A DNA stretch of 64,000 bases from Gigaspora rosea. Taxonomy: Eukaryota > Glomeromycota > Glomeromycetes > Diversisporales > Gigasporaceae. A program made the position numbers and the translations under genes. Shown here one piece after another: positions 23,440 through 35,678 of the stretch (position 1 is its first letter; each line of letters begins with the position of its first letter). The notes under the pieces were generated by a model. The model made no database searches, was not told the DNA's origin, and worked only from the letters and a program-made list of their open reading frames with translations. The stretch is taken from the NCBI GenBank assembly GCA_003550325.1, contig QKWP01000026.1, forward strand, positions 321,243-385,242. Direction: 5' to 3'.

Positions 23440-23961
23440 ATGTTGAAAACTAGAATTATTGTTACATTTATAGCTCTTTTCGCATTCATTTATACTTATT
23501 TACATGCAATTATTCCTCCCCCTCCTCCTCCTATTGACCATGCTATAGCCGTATTAAACAAAATTAAAGGTGAAGTTACATTCGACCAAATTGTTGTAAA
23601 GGACCAAGAAATAATGATTGTTAATGGAATAATCAAAAAAGGCATCGATGAAAATACTCCTGAGAATTACTTTATATCCTATTCTTACTTTACTGCAAAG
23701 AGTAACGAGACACATTCATTCGCCAAACTTAAGATACCTATTAAACCACCTAAAGCCGGTCCCTGGAATGTAACAATCCCTGGAGTTGTTGATGGAATAG
23801 CTCATCAAACTTTTTATGTTCTCAGAGATGATAAGGTTCTTGATTCAACGACAATAGAGGAGAGATTTACATATCAAACATTCAAAAATGTTTCTATCTA
23901 TTATTATACTCGTAAAAACGGGTTAATTATTTTTAAATTTTATACTGTACTGTATTGTTAA
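23440..23961 (+). CDS. Predicted small secreted protein, family unknown
   Basis: The 173-codon frame starts with MLKTRIIVTFIALFAFIYTY, a signal peptide (basic N-tip, then about 16 hydrophobic residues), followed by six prolines at residues 26-31. The mature part alternates charged and beta-prone segments (KIKGEVTFDQIVVKDQE near 42-58; PPKAGPWNVTIPGVVDG near 108-124) and has an NET N-glycosylation sequon. No catalytic motif is recognised. The KIKGEVTFDQ segment only faintly recalls Cu/Zn-SOD-like or CHRD beta strands, too weak to assign. Base composition is less AT-rich than its surroundings and codon use is coherent, so the gene looks real and possibly intact. The last 15-20 codons are AT-rich. 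A GTAAAA donor near 23912 and a TTTTAG acceptor near 24042 could replace them with another 36 residues ending at 24140. A TATATATATAT tract lies 150-190 bp upstream. Confidence 0.7.
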   Translation: MLKTRIIVTFIALFAFIYTYLHAIIPPPPPPIDHAIAVLNKIKGEVTFDQIVVKDQEIMIVNGIIKKGIDENTPENYFISYSYFTAKSNETHSFAKLKIPIKPPKAGPWNVTIPGVVDGIAHQTFYVLRDDKVLDSTTIEERFTYQTFKNVSIYYYTRKNGLIIFKFYTVLYC

Positions 23962-24784
23962 TTTTTCAATTTAATGTTTTAATAATTTTGATTTATTTAT
24001 TAAAATTTTTTTATAAATTATTACCAATAATGCCTTTTTTAGTCAGACTCTCAATGCAACAATATACGCAACATTTAGAAATAAAAAATGCTCTTAAAAG
24101 GTTAAGAATATATTTAGGCCAAAGATTGTGTCTACGTTGAAAAAATTGCTATATGTTTAGGAATTAAATTTTAAGGCGTCTATCTCACTGTATTTTCATA
24201 CATTTTTTCAATGGTCTTTATAATATTAATTCATTTCTTTTTAAAATATATCACTTGCGAGCTTAGATGTATCTAATTTATTATAATTAATCGTGCTTGA
24301 TTAAAATTTATGAGACAATCCTATTTTAATCCGACGTTTTCTCTACCATTTTTCTCTTTAGTATCAGAGCTTGCCTATTCTAATATGTGTTTTAACTATA
24401 TTAAGATTCAACCAGATCTTCAAGTACAGTACAAAAAAAAAATAAACCTTTAAACAATATGTATCTAGAAGACTAGATGACTGCGTGATGTCATCGCGCA
24501 AAACCAGGAACGGACGTTTAAATAGAAATTAAGGAATATTAAAGAGATTCGTATATAAAAATAATGAATTAGTTGGATATATAAAATAATATAATACACA
24601 GTGTTGGCATAATGTCCTATGTAAATATCATATATGGTTTAGGTTATTTTGTCTATTATTATTATATAACATTATCATATGATATTGTAATATGACAAAT
24701 CATATAAGTCCTGTAAGTCATCGTCTAAAACTGGTAATAGATAGATTGAATGACGAACAAAATAGTAAGGGTCATATATATGTT
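23962..24784. other. Downstream intergenic DNA
   Basis: Possible last exon of the secreted-protein gene at 24043-24140. Otherwise no gene or repeat recognised. Confidence 0.4.
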
Positions 24785-25230
24785 CTAGTCATTTCTTTTA
24801 GCTACATTGATTATTTGCAAACGTGATCAATCGAGGCAATTTTACTTATTACATTTATTCTAGCTACATTAATTATTGCAAATGTGATTATTGGGATAAA
24901 CAACTACTTTTGCAGGGCAATTTTACTGTTTACATTTGTAACGAATTATATTACCTATTCGTGACACTAATTGCGCTTGTAAACTTTGCACATTCATAAC
25001 ATTTGAAAGAATATTATCCAATTTGGATTAGGCCCTAAAGAATAGTTTTATCTCGAGTAGTTATTGAAATCACATCAACTTGAAATTGATTAAGAAGTTT
25101 ATTAACGACGAATTAGTTCTGTCACGACTGGATTGAAAAAAATTTCTTCCTGCACAAGTCGTCCATTCTTTAACAAATGATTGTAAAAACATAACTGTAT
25201 AGTAATTTTCAGAAATCTCAATAAATTAAT
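24785..25230. repeat. Diverged dispersed repeat, copy 1
   Basis: Colinear with 39233-40015: TTACATTTATTCTAGCTA, ATTAATTATTGCAAATGTGAT, TGATTAAGAAGTTTATTA, AAATTTCTTC and TCTTTAACAAATGATTGTA are shared. This copy keeps more C and G; the other has mostly T and A at those sites. Confidence 0.7.
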
Positions 25231-25380
25231 AAACAAAATAGATTTATTAAATTTGTTTTAGTGTGAACCAGTGCGCAATGTTCAATTGTTTTTTTTCATA
25301 AATTTTGTCAAATGGACAAAATTTTCGACTAATTAGCGCTTAGTTGAGCGTTGCGCAATAGATATTTCTTTTTTAAATTC

Positions 25381-26595
25381 TGATCATTCATACAATACTG
25401 ATCTGCTGTAACCTCTCAAAATTTGGTTGATTTTATGATTTACCGTAAACAATTTTGGTACAAAAAACGACACACAATACTGTATGTGGTTAAACTTGAT
25501 TTGGTACTGTCGTGATTTATGATTTACCGTAAACAATTTTGGTACAAAACGACACACAATACTGTATGTGGTTAAACTTGATTTGGTACTGTCGTGGTTT
25601 TACAATAGTTAATGAATTTGAACTGTGTGATGACATTCTTGATCATAACTTGCTCATCGCTACGTAAATTAGTCTTACCATTTTGATCAAGGGTTGTATA
25701 ACCAATCAAAAAAGCGTTAAAGCATAATAAATTGATTAGTTTACTACTTGTTACGATAAAAAATTGATCTACCAAGTCGGTTTCTGATATATAGTTTATA
25801 ATTATTGGGTCAACCGTCGATCAATTATATCATATCTAACAAACATAATAATAATACTAAGTCCATGTAACCTTATACGTGTATATTCCTGCTACCGTAT
25901 GAATCACAAATTTAAGTTTGCATAAGCTGAATTCAATTTATGTTTTATTTTTGAAAAATATCCGATTTATTATTATTGAAAACAGTTGATCAGTTTGACT
26001 AATTGAAGTTATTTAACGCCCTTAAACAGCTCTCTTAAAATCGTGAAACGTGAATTTGCCAAATTCGCTTCTGCTGTTTGATTAGCTAATATTTGAAACT
26101 TATTTTTGGCGAAAAAATAGCTAAAAAGAAAAATTTAATAAAATGTTTCACAAGTTCAAGAACAAATGCAAGAATAAGTGCAAGTGCTAGAACAATTGTA
26201 CTGTACCATAAAATTAATAAAAAATAGTGAATATATTAGCAATATTAAGAAAATTACATTCTATTAAAGATTTAGATGATTGCTTTCTAGATTTTTCCTT
26301 TTGCGTAAATTTTTGGTGTGAATTTTAGCCGTCCAAATTATATGATAATCACTAATTTTTGTAGCAATTCTTGTAATTCGTAGTTTTATATCGATCTACC
26401 AACCAATAAAAATCATAGCAATTTAATCAATTTATTATGATTTAACGCTTTTTGATTGGTTATACAATCCGTGATCAACGAGCAAGGTATGATCAAGAAT
26501 GTCATCAACAATTCAAATTCAAATCAACCTTAGCCATATACAGTCGATAAATCAACCAAATAGGTTACAGCAGATCAGTATGTTCCGCATCATTT
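25381..26595. repeat. Long inverted-repeat (fold-back) element, 1.2 kb
   Basis: ATACTGATCTGCTGTAACCT (about 25394) and its reverse complement (about 26563), plus AACCAATCAAAAAAGCGTTA (about 25699) and its reverse complement (about 26440), pair as arms of 200-350 bp. Non-coding. The left arm contains the tandem duplication at 25437-25600. Confidence 0.7.
25437..25600. repeat. Direct tandem duplication, 84-bp unit, two copies
   Basis: GATTTACCGTAAACAATTTT starts at 25437 and 25521. The copies differ mainly in the length of an A-run, so the duplication is recent. Confidence 0.9.
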
Positions 26596-26735
26596 CTGAA
26601 TTTACGTCGATTCTGAATTGACACGTGTTATTCTCGTCACCGATCGTGAAATAGCCAGGCTAATTCTTTATGCAGATCATGAGGCCACAGCGATGTAATA
26701 AGCACTGATTATAATTATGTATTATATAGTTTATT

Positions 26736-27500
26736 AATAATGACAAACGATTCGCAAGGATGTGGCTTAGCGACTCGTGAAATTCGTTATAAAAAATTAC
26801 GATCTTTAGTGAAAATTCAAACATTGGGTGTCTAATACTTTTTGAGGTTCTTTGTATTGACGTAACAGTGCTCATGCCTAAACAAGACAGGAATAACTTG
26901 GGGATACAAGTTTGTTATGTCGAGATAATATGTGTATCTGAATTGTCATGTGTTATTCGTAAATCGTGCAATGATATGTGTCACTTTAGAATCGGAAAAC
27001 ATAAGTGAAAAAAATTTAGAAATTAAGTATAAAAAAATTAAAAATTTAAAAAATTAAAAAATAAATAAACAAAAAAAGAAAAATCTATACCCGCCTAAAT
27101 ATTAAATGTGAATATTTTGCATTCTTCGCGTAGAACACATGCATTTGTTTTTCAGCAACGGTAGGAATCTGACCGGGTGTCGTGTCTAACCCGAATCTAA
27201 AAGAAGATAATTACTAAATTTTTTTTTAAAAAATAAAAAAAATTATGACCGTCATGCTCAGCCTGGTGGTAGCACAGATGATTTCAAAAATTTTCGACAT
27301 AACAAACTTGCACCCGTAAGCTGTTCCTATCTTGTTTAGACATGTGCGGTTCTCAGTTCAACAAAAGTATGTATTCATAGTTAGTTAATACAAAGAGCCT
27401 TGGGTTACACTGAAGATCGGTTTTTTTAATATATTTAGACATAACGAATTTCACGAGTCATAAGTCATATCCTTGCGATCAATAAAGTATTGATGAATAA
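26736..27500. repeat. Inverted-repeat element, about 765 bp
   Basis: CGACTCGTGAAATTCGTTAT (about 26770) and ATAACGAATTTCACGAGTC (about 27442) pair, as do CAAGTTTGTTATGTCGAG (about 26907) and CGACATAACAAACTTG (about 27296). Non-coding. Confidence 0.65.
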
Positions 27501-27609
27501 AATTTGTAATACAAGGCGATAAAGATCGACTCAAATATAATGAATAAAAAAAAATGAAGCATGAAACAATAAAAGAATTATGTTTTTAAATATCAATGTA
27601 TAATAAGTA

Positions 27610-28160
27610 TACAATATTGGGCAAAAATTGTAGAATAACGGTAATTTGGCAAATGATCACGTGCCGCTCTGCGGCACGTGTAGCCAATCATTTGCCAAAT
27701 TACTTTGCCCAATATTGGTGTTATCCGGCAATTTATGATCATGATTGGTAGGGAGTTGCTCCGCTGAGTTTTAATTTATATAAACATGTTTACATCATAA
27801 CACATGAAAAATAACAAGAAGAAATAATTTCATGATCATATGAGTTTGTCGGATAATTATTATTATCGTGCAAACTCATATGATCATGAAAAAATTTCTT
27901 ATTGTTATTTTTTGTATGTTATTACGTAAGCACAACAATCCCAAATTAAAACTCAGTTAGCCAATCGCAACTTTTAAATCATGATCATAATTGCACAATA
28001 ACATCGATATTGGATCATGCGATGATAAATATCACAAAATTTGTTCTGTCAGAACAAACGATTGGTCGAAACGTGCCGCTACGCGGCACATGTCAGTCAA
28101 TCATTTGCTCCGACAAACCTAATTTCATGATATTAATCGTTGCATGACCAATATCTTATA
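27610..28160. repeat. Compound palindrome with GC-rich hairpin tips
   Basis: Hairpin 1 (27611-27717): arms CAATATTGGGCAAA and GGTAATTTGGCAAATGATCA closing on CGTGCCGCTCTGCGGCACG. Hairpin 2 (27833-27893): ATGATCATATGAGTTTG and its complement, inside wider arms (27720-28005). Hairpin 3 (about 28072-28092): CGTGCCGCTACGCGGCAC. The GCGGCAC tips are the most GC-rich words nearby. Confidence 0.8.
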
Positions 28161-28249
28161 AATAATAATTATTGGGAATTAGTATTTCCACACCCCTCTT
28201 TGGTATTGCCACACCCATTTAGATTATTTTAATTTTTTAAAAAAATTTT

Positions 28250-28795
28250 TACTTTTGATTGAAGATATCTTGGAACCCACCTGACCAAATTCAATCAATT
28301 TTTTTTCTTTGAATTCAATAGCTTTTTACAATTAAAATAAAAAAAAAAAGTTGATTGAATTTGGTCAGGTGGGTGCCAAGATATCTCCATTCAAATTTTG
28401 TAAACAATTTTTGCTGCAACTTATATAGATATTTAAATTTTACAAAATCTTTGATTGAAAATATCTTGGAACCCACCTAACCAAATTAGATCAAGTTTTT
28501 TTTTCTTTACATTCTATAACTTTTTACAATTAAAAAAAGGTTAAGTGAATTTGGTCAGGTAGATGCCAAGGTATCTTCAATAAAGTTTGTAAACAATTAT
28601 TGCCATAGCTTATATTTGATTGACATTTAGTATTTTGCAAAAATTTGATCAAAGATATCTTGGAGCCCACCTGACTAAATTTGATCAACTTTTATTTTGA
28701 ATTCTATAGCTTTTTACAATTAAAATAAAAAAAGTTAATCGAATTTGGCCAGGTGGATGCTATGTTAAACTTTGAACCAATTTTTGCTATAGCTA
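28250..28795. repeat. Three tandem palindromic units, about 190 bp each
   Basis: Units start at about 28261, 28457 and 28644 with A(G/A)ATATCTTGGAACCCACCT. Each closes with the inverted copy (GGTCAGGTGGGTGCCAAGAT in unit 1) around a TTTTTACAATTAAAATAAA loop. Confidence 0.85.
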
Positions 28796-28829
28796 ATATT
28801 TGATAGATATTTAGAATTTTATATTATTA

Positions 28830-29443
28830 TTGTTTATCATAGAAGCTATTTCTTCTGGTGAAGAAGCAACTTCCATGGCAACAATACCTCTGTGCTCTAT
28901 AAAGTACAGTATGGGTTAGGGTTACAGAACAAGCCACCTGATATCATGTATGCAGTCTTTGCAAGAATTAAGTACTCTAAGAATTTGGGTCTTGCACCTT
29001 GAGTGCAGTGGAAGGGTTGTAGTTAGACACAAAGTTGAAAAAAATTTAAGAACAAAGAAACGACAAATCATCAAGTCACTCAAATACAAATACAAACCAA
29101 CTCACACTATGACTCATTGTCATATCTGAAACGTGCCAATTTGAGTACAGTTTGTCATTGGGTTTTGAACACCTGAAATGATATTCCTGAAGATATTATT
29201 GTATGAGCATTTAAGAAATACGGTATCTCAAATTGCCTATCAGGAAGCAAAGATCATTTAATTTATGATGATAATAAGGGCAATAGTGATAAATTTTATG
29301 AATATAATAAAGATGAATTTGATAAAGATGAATTTGACAAAGATTATGAGCCTAAGAAGGGTAAATTTGATAAAAGTAACTAAGATGATGATTTAAATGA
29401 ATATAATAAGTGGCCAGAATGCTTTGTTGTTATTGAAGTATAA
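28830..29443 (+). pseudogene. Decayed pogo/DDE_1-type transposase C-terminus
   Basis: One frame near 29130-29430 reads KRANLSTVCHWV, then IPEDIIV-stop-AFKKYGISNC, then LSGSKDHLIYDDN and an acidic tail (YNKDEFDKDEFDKDYEPKK). The segment 'AFKKYGISN...G(S/T)xD' closely resembles the conserved end of pogo/Jerky-like DDE_1 (CENP-B family) transposases in fungi. Stops (TGA at the IIV-x-AF position, TAA before DDDLNEY) and no upstream DDE motifs show a fragment. The TA-flanked pogo-type TIRs at 3731 and 62489 may be mobilised by relatives. Family assignment is by recalled motif only. Confidence 0.6.
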
Positions 29444-30699
29444 GGTAAAGATTAAAATTTGTTGTTTATTTTATAATTGTGATTTTTTTAAAAAGACTAA
29501 ATATATTACGAAAATAGGTTTTAAATGCAGTCAATTATCTAGCAATTAGATTTTATTAGTTATTATAATAATATAATAGGCTATCGAATCCACTGATTTA
29601 CTGACTTTCAATAGTTCGTTTATCAGTGCAAAATCTGTGCAATTAAAATTAAAATGGTAGTAGAATTTTAGCATACAAAAAAATTATTTGAAACATAATA
29701 GCCAGTAAATTTTATCTCTGTATTAAACAACCAAATTAGGCCTACCTTTTTTGTAGTGAAATTTTGAGATAATTTTCAAAATTACATCTAACTTTATATA
29801 TTCTATAAGGGAAGTGCAGTAAATCACGTAATTTCCTGGGGGCCGCCATCTATCACGTCCTATATATATATATATAGTCTAAATAGCCAATGATATTGAA
29901 GTGTTCGTCAAATATATTTTTTTAAAAAATTTTATTTTTCTGTCAAACATAAAAATCAAAAGTCAATTAATAAAAAGTTCTCCTATACTTATGAAAATTT
30001 TGTAGTAAGTGTATTTTGATCTGCTAAATAAGGTTACTTAATCGATTTTTTTCGATTTGCTTAGTAAAATTTAGGCTTTACTATGTAGCAGTGTTTGTTA
30101 ATTGTGGGGCGAATATATTTTTTTAAAAAACTTTAATATTTTTGTCAAACGTAAAAATCAAAAGTCAATTAATAAAAAATTCTCCAATACTTAAGAAAAT
30201 TTTGTGTTAAGTGTATTTTGATCTGCTGAATAAGATTACTTAAGGGTAGGGTATTGATCTGCAATGTTACACATAAATGTACTAGTAAAAATTATGGAAA
30301 CCAGATAGTTTTTAGTAATGTAACTTTCTCGTGACTAGTAATAAATAATTATTGTAATAATTTCTCGTAAAAATTTGTTTTCCTAGCTTTGCTTGAACTT
30401 ATATCTATTATAAAAACCGTAAGTTCTTTCAACTTTACTTGTTTTTGTTAATTTTATATAAAAAATATATATAAGACAAGTTGTTTATCTCAAGGTTAAA
30501 AATGCGCATGTAGAAGTAAACATATTTATTTTTTATTTACTCTTTTAGATATTCGTTTTATTACTCAATATCAACTTATTTTGAATATAAAACATGGTAA
30601 AATATGTTTATTAAATAAAAACTACTATGCATATATATTTTTTCTTATTAAAGCTATTTTTAGAACACCAATAAAAACTGGCCAAAAAAGCTACTTCTT

Positions 30700-33600
30700 A
30701 TGAACAATCAACGTCAAAAGTATTTTTGATATAATAGATCAGTTTTTGTTCGTGAAGACCCTAAATTTTTACGAATATTACCTTAACATAGTCAATTTAA
30801 AAGTGCAATACAAGAAAAAAAATCCTGTATATATACTATTACAAGTTTCTGATATAGATTCAAATTTGCAAAATAAATCACTAGTTCTTTTAATACCCAG
30901 TTATAAAGTTTTTATATATCATGGTGGTTGTTTTTGTACAGTAGAACTAGAATAGAGTGAAACTAAACAAATTATATTGTGGATATGGAATGAATTTGGT
31001 ACCGATAGTATATTTCAGAATAAATCAAATAATCAACAAACTTTTAAGAGATCAGATGATTTATTACACTATATTGAAATAATCCATCAATTGTATATAC
31101 TGGTCATCTTTCAATACCATATTTATTAGGGTTAACTTCAACAGAAAATGTTAAATAGTTATGTGGATTTATTGGAGCAAAATATTCTAATATTTAATTT
31201 AGAATATAAACATTATAAAGCTGAAAAAGAAATGAATACCATAATCAAATCAGCAAAAAGAGACGTGGATCATTTAGAAGCTAAAATAGAACAAGGAAAT
31301 CAACCAAATCTTGTTCTTAATTTACAAAAATCAAATATTAATCCAGTTTTAATACAAGCACTAGGTAATAAAATAACAAAAACTCAAAACCAACTAAATA
31401 ATACTAAAAAACGATTACGTCACTCTTGTAATAAAATAATATCCTTACAAGAATTATTAGAAAATGAATCTGATAATTCAAGGTAATATAAAAAAAACAA
31501 AAAAATAATTTATAATAAGTTATTTCAATAATAAATTATTATATCTTATATAGTAATTATAGTGAAAGTAGCGATATAGAAAAAGATCAAGATTCTTTAT
31601 TTATAACAAGTGAAACATCTGAACTTCAAGAAATTATAGATACAATGATTACTAAAAGCAAATTAGGCTCTAGTTTGTTTGTTAGTACAAATACTTTTCT
31701 CGAATTAATTATTAATCAACCATGTTCATTATGTTTCAATACTGATATCAAAACCAAAAAATATCAAATAACAGCTTGTGGATTTTCTGTAAAAATTAAT
31801 ATTACCTGTAATAAATGTTCTATGACAATGTTTCATAAAAATGAAGCAGCTGGAATTGACTATTCAAAGCTTGTTGCTGGAGCAGGTTTAGTTGGAAAGA
31901 AGAATGGGCAACAATGTTATGTGCATGTGGTATTACATGACAAAGTGGAAAAAAACAATACTTTCAAAAACAAGAAACTTTTTTTCAAAAAATTCAAGAA
32001 AGTGCTGAAAATAGTGCGAATTTTGCTTTACATGATGCATGTAAACAAATTCAAGCACAAAATAAACATACATTGGAAGTTAGTTTTGATAATTCGTGGA
32101 GTCATGTACGAGAAGCATCACAAGCTAGTGGTAAATTTATCTATAATGGAAATATTGAAGGTTAGTACTAAATTAATTATATTAACAAATAAATATCAAT
32201 AATTTTAATAATACTTATTAATTATTAAAAGGATATAATTCCAAGCCTATTATAGCTTATAATTTAGTAGAAAAACCTCAAATTTATAAAAATAAAAAAG
32301 GAGAAACAATTACAATTAATGAAGGAAATTACAATAGTAGTAGCAAACAAATGGAACATGCGAATTTAATTGGATCTATTGCAAAAATTACACCTACACT
32401 TATTGAATACAATATGGTTCTTGGAGTTGCTGTAGATGGAGATTTAAATAGTAATAAAACATTAGCAGACCAACCAATTGTATCAAAAATTTTTGTGGAT
32501 TTAAAACACAAAGCGACAACTGTAAGAAAAAAAATAGGTAAAATAAAGTTTTTATATTTAATATTGTAATATCTTTATATATATATATCTAATAAACTAT
32601 TAATTTTAGTTAAAAATGAAAGATGGAAATACCTTGAACAACCAATAATGAACTTCTATACTCAAGCTGTATATGCTGCTTGCATTTGTGCTAGTGATGA
32701 TAACTATCCACCAATTACAGATAAAGATTTATACCAAATGCACTATGATATTGTAGTAGAGCATCTATTTAATAATCATAGCCAGTGTTGGAGCAAAATA
32801 TGCTGGAAGGTAGATAATCCAGACTTGGTCTTACCAGAACCTAATCTTGTTGGCAAATCTAGTATACAATTAAATGCTTTAAAAACTTTTCTTAAAGGAA
32901 TTACTCTATTATCTCCTCGTCAAAGTTTAATTACAAAAATGCGTACTAGTCAAAATGAATCTGTAAATAGAATAAAGTTAAATTATACAGACAAAAAACA
33001 AGATTATTCAAAATCTTATAGAACTCATCATGCATTAGCAGTAATTCATAACAATAATGGTTTTCTGGAAATGTTGCAGATTTTGCGACAAGCAGGAGAA
33101 ATTTCGAGTTTTTCAGACCAAGTTTTACTAAATATTAGAAAAATTTGGAAACAAAAAGAAGATAAACGGAATTGTAGTATTGCCAAAATTCATAAAAGAA
33201 ATGAAATGCGAGTAAAAAAAATAATTCAGCAAAAAAACCAATTACAAGATTTTGATTGGTCACAAGTAAGTTAAAATTAAATTATCTAATTAGTATTCTA
33301 CAACAGACATTTAAATTAAAATATAAAAAGTTAATATCTATAATTCTGATCTATTAAAGCTAATACCAGTATTAAAAATTAATATTATAATTAAAACTAA
33401 ATATAGTATTGTGCTTTTAATAAATCGAAATTATATTGCATTATATTTTGATTACCTGTTGCAGAGTGCTAGTATAAAATATTAAAAAAAAACTAAATTA
33501 AAACTTAAAAAATAGGATTTAGTTCCGTATAGAAAAATAGTACAAGATAATATTACCAGATCTATGTTCCGTCCATCCTTTTTTGAACTTATCCCTAATT

Positions 33601-35678
33601 TTGATAGCTTTATTTTATGTGAAGACTGTGGTTCATTTCCAAAAAGATTTCCAGAACAAGGCCTTTGAAAATTGTGTGGATTTTATTGGAATCATGGATT
33701 AACAAATTATATTGTTAATACAAAATTTCATTCTACAAAAGAAAAATTACCAATACAATCCCTATTAAATATGATTGAAGCAGTTTTGTTAGAAGTTTTT
33801 AATTTTCAACATTATAAAGAGTTGCAGTATGAAAGTATAGAAAGTTTTATGTTAGGCAAAGATAAATTAACTATTATGCCAAAAGGAGGAGATAAAACTT
33901 TAATTTTTTCTGTGGCTAGTGTGTTGTTTTGTGGATTGACAGTAGTATTCACTCCGTTAAAATCTCTAATGGGATGCCAATTGGTATATAAATAAATTAA
34001 TATTATTATATTATGCAATAGACTTAAACTATTATTAACTAATACTGAATTAAATTTATAATATAGAAAGAGCTAATCGATATAGGAATACCTTCAGCAT
34101 ATCTTTTTGCTGCCACAGACCAACCTCCTGATATACAAGAAAAAATTTTTTCAGAAATTGCTTCAGGATATACTAAAATTTTGTGGATTACACCAGAAAA
34201 GTTTATTCAAAACCTAAAATTTCATCAAATGTTAAAAAAAATAGCTGAAACACGTAAAATTCAGTTCGTTATAGATGAAGCCTACTGTATAATAGAATAT
34301 GCACATTTTAGGTAATTGTTTGTAATTAATTAACAAATAAGAAAAATTCTAAACTTAACTTATTAATAGACTAGCCTGGAATCAAATCAACTATTCAAGT
34401 TGAAAGATGAATTTATCTCGGCACCAATCCTTCTGTTAACTGTAACTTGTAATGAATTTATGGCCAACCAATTGATTATAAATCTTAAATGTCCTAATTT
34501 GAATATAATTCGCAGTAAACATATTCATAGACCAGAATTAAATCTTCAAGTGCATCCTAAGCCTATAAAAAAAGATAAGCTATTAGAAGCGATATTTAAA
34601 ATTATAAATAAGATCACGTCTGGACGAATAATTATCTATTGTGCAATGCCAGATGAATGCATAGATATCGTTACAGCTCTTAAAGGACAATATAATTTAG
34701 ATTCAATTACAACTTACCATGGAAAAATGTCTAGTAATGAACAAAAAAAAGCTCTAACAGGTTGGAAAACTAGTCTCTATCGATATATAGTGGCAACTAA
34801 TACTTTTGGAATGGGTGTACATATTGCTAATGTAAGAGTAATAATACATGCAACATTTCCAATTTTGATTACAAATCTTGTACAAGAAATTGGCCATGCT
34901 GCACGTGATGGTAATCCTAGAAAATCTATAATATTCTATTCACGAAGTGACATTCAAAGATTAATTCTAATCAAAGCAAAAAATAAGGAAATGTAAATAA
35001 TTAGTTTGTATTAAGATACAAAAAAAAAATTCAACATAAATTTTATAAGATTACTGATAGGTGATTGATTTGCAGTTTTTCACAAGATGATGATTTCGCA
35101 GCAACTATTTTTGAGTCATCTTATTGTTTTCAAGATATTTACACTTGTCGGCAAATATTGTACTATACATCTTTTAAATGGACTATAGATCTATCGATTT
35201 CTGAATGCAATGTATGTGATAATTGTATTAGACGATCTCAAAATAAAGCAGTGCGAGTTAATGTTTATAATGACTTGTTAAGAATGCTAAATATAACAGA
35301 AAAGTTGTTGAGAATGGTAACCGAGAGAAATTGATGAGTTTTGAAAGAGAGGAGTTAGTAGATGTTTTCTTAAAAGCTGAGAACAAAAACACAAGAGATA
35401 AAAACTTATCATTGTTTTGGAATGAGGAAGAAGATACTTCATATAAACCAATAATTTTTACTCGAGATGCATGCTTTCACATGGTAGATAAGTTAATCGC
35501 TAAGGGGCTTATAAGGCAGAATGTAATTATTGAACCTCTCCATTCTGGCTCTTCTATCTTAACATATAGCTGTAGTATAGTCTCTATTTCTGATAATGCG
35601 CAAGAGCAAATAGGCATGAATGAATGGTGGGAATTTGTAAAACAAAATTCAAGGCAAAAAAAGAGTGCGATAAAATAG
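30700..35678 (+). pseudogene. Fused Mutator/Kolobok-like DDE transposase + RecQ-type helicase, broken
   Basis: Start ATG at 30700; at least seven plausible GT-AG introns. Order: an N-terminal region; a coiled coil (31148-31480); a zinc part (CSLC about 31720; CNKC about 31810; LCACG about 31918). The DDE core follows: VSFDNSWSHVREASQASG (about 32075), then SSKQMEHANL and VAVDGDLNSNKT (about 32425), DLKHKATTVRKKIG (about 32500), and NESVNRIKLNY with third acid E (about 32955). A GTAAGT donor at 33266 and acceptor at 33515 join DFDWSQ to DLVPYRK, a CEDCGSFP...LCGF zinc motif and the helicase. RecQ motifs: PKGGDKT, FVIDEAYC, LLTVTC, IIYCAM, ATNTFGMGVHIANVRVIIH, QEIGHAARDG, then C...CNVCDNC and a winged-helix-like part. 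Breaks: TAG 30953, TGA 31938, TGA 33666, and frameshifts near 30825, 31905, 34395 and 35315. The role in unwinding ends or repair is inference. Confidence 0.75.

Noticed and set aside
23440..23961. Cu/Zn superoxide dismutase assignment
   Set aside because: Only a short beta-strand-like segment is reminiscent. The metal-binding histidine pattern is not visible.
27610..28160. CRISPR-like array
   Set aside because: The repeats are inverted hairpins without regular spacers, in a eukaryotic context.
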